This document shows, piece after piece, positions 1-11,619 of a DNA stretch of 64,000 nt (position 1 is the stretch's first letter; each line of letters starts with the position of its first letter). The notes beneath the pieces are model-generated. The model was given only the letters and a program-made list of their open reading frames with translations. It did not search any database and had not been told where the DNA came from. A program made the translations under genes and the position numbers. Source of the stretch: Echinarachnius parma (taxonomy: Eukaryota; Echinodermata; Echinoidea; Clypeasteroida; Echinarachniidae); the NCBI GenBank assembly GCA_037951105.1, contig JBAMJV010008256.1, positions 1 to 64,000 on the forward strand, given 5' to 3'.

Positions 1-159
1 ATTGCAATGACTTCGTGAATATCAGTTTGCATTTTGCTCATAAATAATAATATAAAGCTTTTATAGAGCGCCATCTATCTAGTTGCATATTCAGAGGCGC
101 ATTATTACCCTTGGTCATCAGGTACAGTTCAAACCCGCACAATTATCTTTTGCACCATC

Positions 160-350
160 TCAACTCCCAGAGGAGCATACTAGCCCAAGCTGCTCAACGG
201 GCGCTGAAGGCTAATTAACACCCGACCAAGTACCCATTTATACTCCTGGGTAGAGAGCAGCAATGTGGATTAATTGTCTTGCTGAAGGACAAACGGAGTG
301 GGCAGGGTTCGAACTCGGGATCTCGAGATCAGAAAGCGCCACACGGATCT
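160..350. repeat. possible tRNA-derived SINE-like repeat
   Basis: Positions 305-315 read GGGTTCGAACT, which resembles a tRNA-type B box (GGTTCGANNCC). It is preceded by a stretch of the kind CCATTTATACTCCTGGGTAGAG and CTTGCTGAAGGACAAAC, a pattern that I associate with tRNA-like interspersed repeats in animal genomes. No second copy was found in the window, so the call rests on the B-box match alone. The rest of 1-540 shows nothing recognisable. Confidence 0.3.
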
Positions 351-540
351 TGCCATACCGATCTTGCCACACCACATCGGCCACAATCGGCCATATACCA
401 ACTTCAAATTTGCACACAATACACAGTGGACATAGTACACTGTATAAACCTTTCATTACGTTTTTCACATGTCACCACTGTCAGTAGATCCATTTACTTA
501 AGAAAATCTAAAGATTACCATAAGTTAAAATCAAATGAAA

Positions 541-1267
541 GGCCAGGAATTGAAAAGACGTCCCGATTTGCCACGGCTGGCGCACAAACTAGTCCCTGGG
601 ATAAATAGTAGGGTTTATCTGAAGACGTTATCACGCACTCCTGTGGGCTCCTGGTGATTGGAGAGCATGACATACCTGGAACTGGAGTATCTGAATATTA
701 ATCATTATTTTCATCTCATGTCCTTTCAACATTATGTTAAAACATAAACTTTAATATAGTGTGTAACAAGTGAACACTTCCGATAATACTAGACAAAATT
801 AAAACGACTTCTGAAGATTATCATTTCGAAGACTCGTATAAATCAACGAGACTATTTATTTATGGTACTTAAAGTCACGAAACACAAACTATCTAAGAAT
901 AACCAACTACATGTGAAGTGGAAATCAATCAACAACTTACACTTCCAGGCTTTACATAATTGTTTCAATTCAAAGCAGGCACAAATAAAATCCATAAATA
1001 ACTTACAAACTTATGATGACGTTTATAATGGCACGAAACTGTCATGAATCATGAAGAAGTGAAGGTGTCTGGACACAAAAGAAGGAATACTTGTCAGACT
1101 GGGTCATACCTTACATAAGACTCCTTTACATTTCGGACAATAGTCTACATCAGCGAGAGTCATCTCCCAGAGCCTGTCTTACTTTACAATTTTGTTCCCG
1201 CTAGAGATTACAATTATTTACATTTCACTTTATAAAACTGAACAATTCAACAAAGCAAGCAAGACAA
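541..1267 (+). promoter_or_regulatory. duplicated 5' flank of receptor copy 1
   Basis: This non-coding stretch recurs upstream of the copies at 12793 and 41440. Shared landmarks in order are CCCTGGGATA (near 594), TGTCATGAATCATGA (near 1040), GCGAGAGTCATCTCCCA (near 1153) and TTCCCGCTA (1195-1203). The last, extended to TTTCCCGCTA in the other two copies, resembles the E2F core TTTSSCGC and sits about 65 bp before the start codon. Conservation among diverged copies suggests promoter or 5' UTR sequence, but it could simply be recent duplication. No TATA box was recognised. Confidence 0.45.
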
Positions 1268-3301
1268 ATGGAATGCCCTATCAGTTTTGTCTTTGCAGCC
1301 ATGGCATGGACTATTGTAATACAGCCATGTTTTTCTGGATTTTTTGAGTGTGAGCGAGAAACATTTGAATTAGACACGAATAAGACAATAATCAATGTTC
1401 GCTGTACAGCCGAACGTCCATTAATAGCGAATGAAACGGTCCAGTTGTATCGATCCGATGAAGAAGTGATTGGGCATTGTTATCCCAATAGTTGTCAACC
1501 AAGTTATTGTTTATTCAGCTGTGAGACCGAGGAAGATCTGAATGATCGTTTCAAATTTCGAATATGCGGGCGGGAATGTTTTTTATTGAGTGTTATTTTT
1601 TTTACTTTGCTTGACACCGATTACGGTGAGTACTACATTGTTGTCAATTCTTCTGCAAAAGTTCTTGCTATGAATCTAACTACGCTTTCAACGGAAAGTC
1701 CTGTAACTGAAGGAACGTTAACTAGTAAACACGTGAATCCTGAATCGTCATCTTCACTCATGATCACGGTTCCAAGCCATTCACTTGGTGGCGGGAATCC
1801 AGAACTGATAACAGACGGAATGGGACCTACCGTTTCTGTACAATCGCAATGCCTACAAGAAACACATTCATCTACCAAGAGAGAAGCTGAACCAGACAGG
1901 TATGAAATAACGGTCACCGACGTAGTTGCCATAGTCAGAATCTGGACATTATGTACGGCACTCATATGCAGCATCGGATCGGCAATGTATCGTTTACTAC
2001 GAAGACATATTCGAAGTAAGATACCAAACCATAGCAAACAGAATATGACAGGTACCCAGAAAGCAGAATCGGATAATATGGCCTCCGTACAATGGCAGCC
2101 TGCAAAAAACATTTCATGTACTTGTGGATACCCTTCCTGACCCTGGTAATCTTTCAAGAGGTGACTGTTGGAATGAATCTGACAAAGTTACATTTTGTAC
2201 GCATCATCAGGCACCGATTTTACCTTCAAGAATTTGGACTGGTAATATTAACAAAGAACACATAGCGGCAAATAATTGCATGTCATATGAAGACATCAGA
2301 AAAGATTCCATCACAAACGCACGTGTGAATCGCCTACAGATTGGTCAAGGTAACGTTAATGGAACTCCAGCGGCAATTGATGTTGCGACACTTGGTGCTG
2401 TCGGCGGAGGGGTTGAGTTTGAGGACATTCACTGCACGGTAGATGATTGCAACTTTGATGAAGTCAGTGGTCTAGAGACGGATGGTGATCGGATGTTGCA
2501 TCACCTGCCAACTTTGACTGGCGATGATGAAATGGATAGAAGGCTATTTGCCAAACAAGTTAAGAGAAGAACTTTCAATTATTCTGTAAATGTTGACGAC
2601 TTCGACAACGACGAGCTTAGACCACATTCGGAAAAAAACCCCGTTTCCATTGGCCTTTGGTCAAAATTTGGCCATCGTTGTACTTCAAGTTTTCATTCAA
2701 AACCTCATTTGGACAAAGATATAATACAATAATGTTTGCGTTTAGCTCTTTCAGCATGGCAGTAACACTCGTTTACCTATAGTCAAAGAAATGAAAAATT
2801 GACCTTGTCTATTTTATGCCAGACATCTTGACTTGACATTGACGACCAAGTTTTAAGAAGTTTGTCCTACAACGTCGGGTGGAATCTCAGAGGGTTCTTT
2901 CGTCGAAAGCGCACCAGCTGCAAGTTCACCAGGGCTTGCAGACACCTTCGTTACTTCTGATTTCAAGAACCCTAAACACGCAAGGACCTATTGAATCCGA
3001 TTCTGGAAGGAGTAACGAAGTTATATCAGCAGGTTGTGACTACAGTCATCTCCATCGCTACCCAGAGAAATTCTTTCCTCGAAGAAGTGAAGACGCCATT
3101 TGCCCTGTTCTTAATCAGCAGACCATGGTTCATCCGGCAACTCGTGATTCTCTTGAGCAAGGGAGTGCATCTCGGCAGGAAGGCGGAAGGGTTTCATCAG
3201 TATCCTTGGGCAGAGATAAGGGCCAACTTTACATGAAGGAGTTCTTTGATTCGTCTGACTATGAGCTGCAGCTAAGGTCGTTCGTGGACACAGAATTATA
3301 A
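1268..3301 (+). pseudogene. receptor family copy 1, frameshifted
   Basis: Frame one (1268-2140) encodes a signal peptide, the eight-cysteine ectodomain with DTDYGEYY, a Thr/Ser-rich stalk and a membrane helix near residues 218-240. It then stops at TGA 2138-2140. The homologous tail continues in another frame (2124-2732), so there is at least one frameshift near 2070-2130. Exon-2 homology (about 2860-3301) also needs a frame change near 2960-2985 before it ends with FFDSSDYEL. The tail keeps a PxxPxR motif (PILPSR). Its tyrosine motifs are altered: YCTV is HCTV, YAKP is FAKQ and SDYDVL is FDNDEL. A truncated membrane protein could still be made from the first frame. I call it a pseudogene because the damage is spread over both exons; assembly error is the alternative. 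Confidence 0.75.
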
Positions 3302-3493
3302 AGAAATGTGGACGCATGACAAGAACGATTGGGGAAACCATGTGCGTGCAGGTGGTACAGCGCCACCAGAAAGATGATCTGTACGGGTTACTGGACTCCT
3401 CTTTTTAACTACGAGCCCCTGAATATCTACAGGAGATGAAAAAACACTATGACATTTACGGCTTGAACATACTAACATGCTGATAAAAGTTGC

Positions 3494-4190
3494 AATGATT
3501 TATATTTGTATGATAAGAAGCTTAAAGGGCCTTAGTAACATTGTCTAAATCCTCAAATTCCAATTGGAATTCTAGCGGTTCCCTCATACATTGTTTTATT
3601 GGTATCAAGAATAAAAGCATGGGACAGGTTTTGAAGTGTTCGAATATGAAATTATCTACGGGATCTTTTCAGCCGTGTACAAAGTAAGTGCAATGAGTAA
3701 GTGAATATCACTTTGCATGTTCGCTTATTTCTCGGCCAAATAACATCCAATTAACTTGAAATTTCCACTCATTACTTTCTGGACATATCAGATCACAGCA
3801 ATTCACATTTTATTTACCACTCATCACTTTTTGCACTTGTCAACACAGTTACTAGATCCCTTTAATCTATGAATGTTAGTATTTAACCCTCCGAGTGCCA
3901 AGTTAAATAAACAAACTATGAACCTGACCCAGTCTTTAAAACTATTTTACATACATGTCATTCCCTCTTATTATCTAAAATGAATAAAAGGGTACTCAGT
4001 TAGAATATATATCAATGATTTATATTTGTATGATTTGAAGCAAATCTCTGAATGTTAGTATTTAACCCTCCGAGTACCAAATTAATAAACTATGGACCTG
4101 TTTTAAAACTATTTTACATAAACATGTCATTCCCTCTAATTATCTGACATGAATAAAAAGGGATATCAGCGTGAATATATAACAATTCTA
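3494..4190. repeat. tandem duplication of intergenic sequence, one copy carrying a MITE
   Basis: GATTTATATTTGTATGAT followed by GAATGTTAGTATTTAACC, an ACTATTTTACATA block and CATGTCATTCCCTCT occurs twice: about 3494-4011 and about 4012-4190. In the first copy the two halves are separated by the TTAA element at 3522-3865. In the second they are adjacent, so the second is close to an empty site. Confidence 0.7.
3522..3865. mobile_element. TTAA-flanked MITE (CTTAGTAAC family), copy 1
   Basis: It starts TTAAAGGGCCTTAGTAAC and ends GTTACTAGATCCCTTTAA, so the ends are inverted repeats bounded by TTAA. Target choice of this kind is typical of the piggyBac superfamily. It is 344 bp with no coding capacity. 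A tandem copy of its flanks at about 4012-4190 lacks it. A relative lies at 5590-5972 and a partial one at about 45760-46092. Confidence 0.7.
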
Positions 4191-4287
4191 TACGCACGTA
4201 TTTAGTGTTCGCATTATTACGTACGTATACAATGGATACATTTAATGTTATTGGTATTTTGTCAAAGGGTTAATGAAGTTATGAACA

Positions 4288-4997
4288 TTAAAGGGGTAGT
4301 TTAGTTTTGGTAAGGCTGAACTTTAGTAACCAAATCTGGACAGTAACATTATAAACTAATGTTATAACTCCACCATGCTCGAAATGTAAACAAAATTACA
4401 AACGACTAAGTAAAAAGCCCGTTATCATTCAAAAAGAGCCATTCAAACTCAAGAGGGCGCTTTCTTAATAGGCATTGGTTTCAACCATTTTTCATACAAA
4501 ATTATGTATGTGATGTTTTATTGAAATAATGTTAAATAGAGAGATCATCAACAACTATTTTTTTAAAGCTTTTGAAAAATTTTGAAAAAGTGCAAGCATT
4601 TTTTAAATTTTTTGAAAAAATCATCTAAATATTTGGGCCCCAAATAATTATAAGATCAGATATATTTATTGATATTTCAGCCATTTCTGGGTCGATTTTG
4701 ACCAAATAAAGTTTATTCTGCGGTGGCGTAGCGTGGTCGGACTGATTGGGGGGGCACGAAAATTATTGGGGGGGCACACCTTATGTATTTCTTTGTTTTT
4801 TCAAAAAATGTCCCCTTATGTTTTCTATTTTTTTTTCGAAATTATTGGGGGGCACGTGCCTCCCCGTGCCCCCCCCGTAGCTACGCCATTTCTGCCATTA
4901 AAATTGCATGTTCTCTCAAATTCGACACTCACTTTTTCATTACCTCACAAAAAAATTGTGATGTGCAGCGCCCTCTCTACCAAAACTAAACTACCCC
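4288..4997. mobile_element. TTAA-type MITE (GGGGTAGTTTAGTTTTGG family)
   Basis: The left end is TTAAAGGGGTAGTTTAG and the right end is the inverse (CTAAACTACCCC), a near-perfect inverted repeat of about 20 bp. No clear TTAA remains on the right. No transposase is present. Relatives in the window lie at 6745-7134 (partial), 24465-25278, 40407-40877, about 46093-46455 (partial), 47190-47752 and 47901-48574. A hAT-like element is nested at 4723-4889. Confidence 0.7.
4723..4889. mobile_element. hAT-like MITE nested in another MITE
   Basis: The ends are GTGGCGTAGC and GCTACGCCAT, with G-rich and C-rich arms between them. It interrupts the TTAA MITE, whose sister copies are continuous here, and TTCTG appears on both sides as a likely remnant of target duplication. 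It matches the better preserved copy at 52210-52391. Confidence 0.6.
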
Positions 4998-5589
4998 ATA
5001 CATTACACCAAATCATGAAGCAAATTTGCCTGGCATAAGTCCATGCGATATGATTGTATCATTTTTATACTGTGTATATGAACTTCTACATATCATTCGT
5101 AATGAGATGAATTGATAATACAAGGAATGCTAACTTATGCAAAAGGTATGTCCTAACGGTTTTTCATTTGCTGAATGCTATTCGACATTTACTGAACAGA
5201 TGCTGTCCTCATACAAAAAACAACAACAGACAATTTGTATTTGGAAGTGTGGTAAGTGCAATTTTTGTTTACATTTATCAGTTAGCAATTAAATGAGAAA
5301 GATAAAATAATATCATATCAATAAAATACTGTGCATATTAACTTTTAACAATGCACCATCATATATCCAGCAAAAGAAAAACCTAAAGTATACAGTAGGT
5401 TTTTATATATAAATGAAAGTACAAATGCTCCTTTAAGATGTGCTGTATACAGGTCATGAACGCAACCAAACGCACGATTTGTTCATGGTCAGAAAACAAG
5501 AGATAACATAACATGAATCTATCACTGTATTTGTATCACTTTAAGCAAGACCCACCTTGTCCCTCGTTTGTAACTAATCATTAACATGA
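4998..5589. other. intergenic, no feature seen
   Basis: AT-rich sequence between two miniature transposons. I see no coding frame, RNA gene or repeat structure that I can support. Confidence 0.5.
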
Positions 5590-5972
5590 TTAAAGGGATC
5601 TAGTAACTTTGTTGACATGTGCAAAAAGTGATGAATGGTTGATGCAATGAATATTGTCGTTATCTTATATGTCCACAGGGTATTGTGTGAACATTTCAAG
5701 TCAAATGGACATTGTATGGCCAAGTAACGAGTGAAAATGCAAAGTGATATTCAGTAACTCACTGCACTCACTTTGTACACGGAAGAAAAACTCGCCCGGA
5801 GTTTTTTTTATCTGAATACTTCAATCATACATATCTTTGTAACGAAAGGGAAATTTGAAAAACCGAAACCGGTCCCATGATTTTATTGTTAATACGAATA
5901 CAACAAGGTATAAGGGAACCGCTAGAATTAAAATGTTATTTTGAGGATTTGGACAATGTTAAGTCCCTTTAA
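5590..5972. mobile_element. TTAA-flanked MITE (CTTAGTAAC family), copy 2
   Basis: It runs from TTAAAGGGATCTAGTAAC to GGACAATGTTAAGTCCCTTTAA, 383 bp, with inverted ends and TTAA on both sides. It shares GTACACGG and AACGAAAGGGAAATTTGAAAA with the partial copy near 45760-46092. Confidence 0.7.
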
Positions 5973-6081
5973 GGGTTGTGTACATAGTCATAGTCTATGG
6001 CGATTTCAAAAACTATTAGGGAACGGGTGAAAACCCTTACTGTACGTGTAATAAGATTGTAAATGTGTTATATCTACGGCT

Positions 6082-6717
6082 TTAAAGGGACAGGTCCACT
6101 TTTACAAAACGTCTGAACAGCTTTCAGTTGCCGGATGGGGATCAATGTAACACGCAAAAAAAAAATCAGAGCGAACAGCCCTCTAATTTGGATTCTACGG
6201 ATGAAAAACGAATGCGTCCCTCCATTTAAACTATCGGTCAATAAAGGAGTTCAACTGATTTAGCATAACATTACAACAATATAGTACTAATTCTCGTAAA
6301 GGTATTGTGAAGCCGACATTTGTTAACGTATGTCACGGAAAAAGATCTCAAAAAGAAAGAATATATAATTACATGTAGTCAGTTTAAGCGATGTTTGGGT
6401 ATTTTGCTTGGTAAACGCTCACACATTAGTACTTATGCGCGAGTCACGTAGCTAGCGCGGGTCACGTAGGGGTCATGCATACCGATCTGGCACTCCGTGA
6501 AATCTATGTACAAACTTACTCACCGGCCGAAAATACGTATGTACCTAATTAACCGACGTCCCTCAGTTTATTAAGTTTTAGGTCTATAACTCCACGAAAA
6601 AGAGATTTCAAGCCCTAATTTTTTCAGGCATGCTATTAAATGACATTTCCTTTCATATAAGACAATAACCTCGCAACTTTTGAATTTTGGCTTGCAAAAG
6701 TGGATCTCTCCCTTTAA
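6082..6717. mobile_element. TTAA-flanked MITE (GGTCCACTTTTACAA family), copy 1
   Basis: A 636-bp element from TTAAAGGGACAGGTCCACTT to AAGTGGATCTCTCCCTTTAA. The inverted ends and TTAA duplication fit a piggyBac-like non-autonomous element. It is almost identical over its whole length to 55522-56160, so the family moved recently. It has no open frame worth calling. Confidence 0.8.
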
Positions 6718-6744
6718 TGGATTGTATATATGTACGTGTATTGT

Positions 6745-7134
6745 TCAAGAAATAGTTGAGTTTTGGTATAGAGACTGAGTATAGTTCTGTTCAACTATCA
6801 AACGGAATGTTAGTAATCAAAACCTGCACCATTACATTAAACACTAATAGTTGTAACTCATGAGCACCATGCTCGAAAGGTATACTCAATTACAAACGAC
6901 TAAGTAAAACCTGTGCTATTATTCCAAAAGAGCTGTTACAACTCAAAAGGGCGCTCTCAACGGCTGGTTCAAAGTTATTGAATTATTGTGCGACCCCACG
7001 ATATTAACTAATGGAAACATTTATGCACATTGCAGCCGTCTCTGAACCGACTTTTATCAAATAAAGTGTATTATGTCCTTAAAATTGTACGCTCTTTCAA
7101 ACTTGACACGTATTACTAAAGTAATATATTCATG
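6745..7134. mobile_element. truncated TTAA-type MITE
   Basis: It contains ATAGTTGAGTTTTGGTATAGAG at its left end plus family landmarks (ACTAATAGTTGTAACTC, AAAAGAGCTGTTACAACTC, ATCAAATAAAGTGTATTATG). The right terminus is missing where the element at 7135 begins. Confidence 0.5.
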
Positions 7135-7913
7135 TTAACCCTAAAAAAGCCGGGGGAGGGGGGCCATAATGGCCCCCACCCCTCCGCAATTTTTTGTATT
7201 GCTCCAAAACGCGGTAAGATGACGCGCCGCTGCTTGGTGACTTTTTTCTTTTGGGTCTTGCGCATATTTTAAAACAAACATTTTGAAAATCGGACCTACC
7301 GTTACGAAGTGACGTGACCTTTTGTCTATGCATGTCAGCCCGAAAATTGCTCAATTTCGTGATTTGTGTACAAAACATATGGAAATATCAGTTTTCGTAA
7401 AAGGAGGTATATCATTGGTTATTTGATCTTGTTTACATTTTATATGTTTGTTTTGGGGTTCAAAATAGTTGAATTATAGTTAGAAAAAAAAAAAAAGAAA
7501 AAAAAAAATACATAAGTAAAAAAAACAAAGAAATACATAATAAATTATAAAAACAATAGAAAACATAAGGAAGAACCTGGCTCTTCCAAATGTTGTTGTC
7601 GTATTATTATTCCAAATGCTCTAAAGAATATATGTAGTGAAAACCAGAGTTTAATTATGAAGAATATATGATTTATGGGTAAAAATATGAATTTTATGAC
7701 CTTATTTGCATAAATTACCATAAATAGGCAAATTATTAAATTTTTCAAAAAATTAAAATTACCAATTGTATTCTATACACTTCAATTATCATGCGTGCAA
7801 TTTTTCACGGCGATCGGCCACTCCGCGGCCGAGATCTTAGGGGGGGGGGGGGGGGGGCATAATGCCCCCCGGCCTGCTGAAGACCTCACATAGCCCGGCC
7901 TTTTTAGGGTTAA
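7135..7913. mobile_element. TTAA-flanked element with CCCTAAAAA ends
   Basis: It starts TTAACCCTAAAAAAGCC and ends GGCCTTTTTAGGGTTAA, 779 bp, with TTAA on both sides. G-rich and C-rich arms (GGGGCCATAATGGCCCCC near 7157, GGGGGCATAATGCCCCCC near 7853) follow the termini. The centre is AT-rich and non-coding. This terminus differs from the AAAGGG families, so a different transposase probably mobilised it. Confidence 0.7.
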
Positions 7914-8413
7914 GGCGTCTTGTCAGTAACAAACGCCGCGGCTTTCATGGGCTTTCCTGATAATCCGACTTTGTGTTGAAATCTCGATTAACATGCACTA
8001 AAAAGCTGAAACTGAACGCTTCAAGTCTTTTCAAAAGAAAAGACGAAGTCTTAAATATAGCACGATATCCGGGTGATTACGTATGGCGCAGTCGCGCCGT
8101 GGAAGGCAATATCGATCCGTCTTTTTATAGCAAAATAGATCCTGCGGCGGCTTCCCCAATCTATACCAATACAATGGGAACATCTTAATCCCTAACGACG
8201 AAGCGGTCCGGCTTGTCCTCTGACTTTCTCAGTTTTACGATCACAAAAGACGGATTATTTAGCTAGGGTCGTACTTTTTTCGTATTTTCTTGTGAACAGA
8301 CTTGAAGCGTTTAGTTTTAGCTTTCTAGTGCATGTTAATCGAGATTCAGCACAAAGTCGGATTATCAGGAAAGCCCATGAAAGCCGCAGCGTTTTTGACT
8401 AACATGACGCCTC
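7914..8413. mobile_element. foldback MITE with arms over 100 bp
   Basis: The left arm (GGCGTC, then GCGGCTTTCATGGGCTTTCC, AATCTCGATTAACATGCACT, GAACGCTTCAAGTCT) returns in reverse complement at about 8297-8413. Arms are about 110 bp and roughly 90 percent identical; the loop is about 240 bp. It abuts the TTAA element on its left. Small frames inside (7973-8188, 8332-8532) come from the arms and are not genes. Confidence 0.7.
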
Positions 8414-9110
8414 AAACTGCTCTCTGGAACACAAAGGTATTACAATTCAGTATAATAAAAAAATCATATTTCAGCACAGTATATTCAATTTCTTCTCTCC
8501 TATTTTATTTATTTGATATGCATGTTTGTTAATGATTGTGCTTAGTAAGCATCGCATTCTGTGTTACAGAAATATGATGAAGGGCAAGATAAAGCAAATT
8601 AATGGAAACAAATAATATCACGAATCACAATCTCCATTATAAACTAATACAAAAAAAAGAGTAAAATCAAGATTGTCAAAAAATCTCACAAAGAGGAATC
8701 AAGCAATTAGATAAAATGCTCACAAATGCAGATTTCCGATCAATATAAATCCTACCCAAGAAAAAATCACGACTCACAGTTTAAGTAGAACCACTCAGAA
8801 TATGATTAATTGTATGGTCAATTAATACGATCCATACAATGCGAAAAGCCATGCAACGAATACTTATTATGCATAACAACAAAAGCGATAGTAATGAATC
8901 GAGGCTTTCGGGGATTATATAAAATGAAAATATGAACAGTAGCCTATCAAATGGTTTACTGCAACTCAAGTACCAAATAAAAGATTTATAAAACACACAG
9001 TTAAGGGGTGAATGGGACGTAGACAACGGGGGGATGAGGGGGATGCATCCCCCCACCTCACAAGGTGGGGGGGATGACATGTACAATCATCCCCCCCCCC
9101 CCAGGTTTTA
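8414..9110. other. intergenic AT-rich sequence ending in G/C homopolymers
   Basis: AT-rich sequence without a supported gene. From about 9015 it passes into runs of G and C that frame a copy of the interspersed repeat starting near 9140. Confidence 0.4.
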
Positions 9111-10060
9111 GGGAAGTATATATGTTTTTGTGTGTAGCTGTATACGAGTGGGAAAGAAAACATGAATTGTATGAGCTAAGACTTGTTAATTCTAACGTTA
9201 AAAAGGCTAATTTATACATCAACTTTCAATTTTTGCCTCGCGCTTCGCGCGAGAACAGATTATCTCAGTTTGTTGTGTAACTTGGGTATGGTCAGGGGTG
9301 AGTATTTTTGGTCTGTATACCGGGCCACGTATAGTTCCAGTGTAGGCTGGCATTGCTCTGGCTGCTTGTGTTACGTGCACGAAATTGCACCATTTCAAGC
9401 ATATAAATGCAAAATCTTCTCCGTGGTAGGGGGATGCCCCAAACCAGGACCAAACCCTCCCTATTTGGCTCTGCCCCAGCCCTCAGTAGCTTCGACCATC
9501 GGGATTCATTCTTGGCTATAGGCTATGTTCTTGGATCATGCATAATGGTATTGTGGCATATGGTTTATGTTGAAACTGTGTATGACACTAAAATATAAAT
9601 ACAATATGTGTGTGTGTTTGTTGGGGTACATATTTATTAGTGTGTCAATCATTTGTTTTCTTCGTGAAAATATATTTACAATTCATGGTCGATCAAAACA
9701 CGCTTTCCCAGATCCAAAATTGCAAAAGCTCCCTACCGTAGGAGGGGGGACACCCCCCTCCCACACCCTCCCCCCGCTCTGTCGCTTTACTCCCTCGCAA
9801 TGTCTCACTCTCACATATGGCTCTAGGTTAACAGCCCTGTGAGTGTGGTTGGACATGAGCCCTTACACACATAAAATCGTGAGCCTCCTTATGTTTTGCC
9901 CTCCCCCAAATTCAAATTTGCTTCCGGCGCGCCTGGTCTCGAAATTGCACCATTTCAAGCATATAAATGCAAAATCTTCTCCGTGTTAGGGGGATACCCC
10001 CTCCCGAACCGGGACCAAACCCTCCCTATTCGGCTCTGCCCCAGCCCTCGGTAAATAAAT
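9111..10060. repeat. interspersed repeat, also present at 56.4-57.5 kb
   Basis: The left end shares GTGGGAAAGA, TTTATACATC, GCGCTTCGCGCG and CAGATTATCTCAGTTTGTTG with 56375-56485. Monomers beginning AAATTGCACCATTTCAAG and continuing TATAAATGCAAAATCTTC occur at about 9380 and 9942, with a diverged one near 9710. Each is followed by a G/C-rich block and LINE-like proline codons that are an artefact of C runs. Function unknown. Confidence 0.55.
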
Positions 10061-10087
10061 TGACGAGCCCCCCCCCCCCCCCCCCCC

Positions 10088-10314
10088 CAGTGGCGGATCT
10101 ACGGGGGGGGGGGGGTTTAGGGGGTTTAAATCCCCCCCCCCCCTTGGGCTGCGAAATAACGCTCAAAACGTCAACAATTTTCGCCGCTTCGCGGCTTCGG
10201 CTGAAAAAAAAAAATCCAAAAACGCCAAAATTTTTTCGCCGCTTCGCGGACCTCCGCATCGTCATTGGGTCAAACCTCCCCCCCCCCCTTGGCAAAAAGC
10301 TAGATCCGCCCCTG
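10088..10314. mobile_element. hAT-like MITE (CAGTGGCGGATCTA ends)
   Basis: The left end is CAGTGGCGGATCTA and the right end is TAGATCCGCCCCTG. Inside, the subterminal parts carry poly-G/C and two copies of TCGCCGCTTCGCGG. The flanks are both runs of C, so the 8-bp target duplication cannot be judged. Confidence 0.55.
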
Positions 10315-10329
10315 CCCCCCCCCCCCCTC

Positions 10330-11610
10330 CCAACTGAGAGGACTTTCAAGCAATTTCCTCGGTCTCGACAATTTTTGGCAGGCGGTCTCGGGCGCGAAAA
10401 AATTGGTCTCGGTCCGGTGATGGCAAATCAACCCCCCCAGGTAAGAACCTGTTTACGCCACTGGAATAAGACCCCCACAATACAAATACATTATGATTCT
10501 GAATTTAGAAAGGAGGTGTAGATGCGAACGGCTTTTGAAGGTTTGGAGACCAGTAAAGAGATATGTTCGACAACTGAGTCGGGACGGCTATTACAGGGTC
10601 CGCACTGCCGAGCGAATGAAGCTCTTGTCCAAGGATGAGGTTTTGGCATCTGGGAACATAAGATCAGGTGGTCAAGCATAACGTGCTCTAAGTCGGGACA
10701 CTTGCCGAATTTCCAAAGAGGAGGAAGCATGTCCCGAAGGTCTTTCGGGCAGTGTTGCAAGTGCGTTTTGGACAACATTGACACTGCAGCTACTAGGCGT
10801 CTATGTGGTGCCTTGGGATCGAGAGTCCGCTGCGAGCAGTATGCTTAATTCCTCCAAAGTTGACTTGAGAACATTTTTGTTTAACTTTCGATCAATATGC
10901 ATTGATCTAAATGGAACCGATCGAAGGGGCCAACTAAAGGAAAAATATATAACTTTCAGAACTATATGGAGAATGAATAATCAATTATATACCATTATCA
11001 TGATCATGATCACCCATATTGTGTTGTTTCTGCCCTTTTTGGTTTATACGTGGTTGTGTTTGATCTCGAGCTATGCCACATTTGACATTTTATAAATACT
11101 TTACAACAAAACCACGGTACAAACGAATCAAACGTTATCCGTTATCATCAGCAGTTTCTTTATGGGATTCGTTAACTTTACACAAACAAATCAATAACCG
11201 ATATGTGGGACTTCAGTCATATAATGTAATAGCATTGTAAGATAACTTTAATTAACATGTGATAAGTTCATTGAAAAGCGGTGTTAACCTAGTGAAATAG
11301 AGGACTTTATATCAAATTTCCACGTTCGTTTTCGCAACGTTTCCACATTCGGATACAATGACCGGTCCGAAGCATCTGAATTATGTTACATTTGACCACT
11401 TTCGAAAAGCGTTCCTGAACACTTTTCAATGCAAGTTTGACTATTTCCACAGTTAGGGAGACAAAGTAACAAAGCCACACAGTAAAAGACACGAATTAAA
11501 TTTTTAAATGATTTGGGTTTGACACAGTTAATTGATCGATTTAACCATGTTATAAACCCTTCACAAAGAGTTCCGCAGTTGAAGTTCGAGCGTTCATATA
11601 TTTCTTGTGA
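10330..11610. other. intergenic; moderately GC segment of unknown nature at 10490-10800
   Basis: Between 10490 and 10800 base composition is higher in GC than around it and both strands have open frames of 60-97 codons, but neither translation resembles a family I know. It may be a decayed exon or transposon fragment. The rest, to 11610, is AT-rich with nothing recognised. Confidence 0.3.
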
Positions 11611-11619
11611 ATGCATTAA

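Noticed and set aside
1633..2157. 174-codon minus-strand frame opposite receptor copy 1
   Set aside because: Antisense shadow of the receptor exon; similar shadows lie opposite the other copies (21548-21916, 41958-42326, 49683-50057).
9967..10521. 184-codon proline-rich + frame and its glycine-rich minus partner (10026-10349)
   Set aside because: Both arise from C and G homopolymers in a hAT-like element and neighbouring repeat; no conserved domain.
10491..10784. Possible gene on the minus strand with GC-richer composition
   Set aside because: No domain, signal or homolog in the window; kept only as an intergenic segment of unknown nature.
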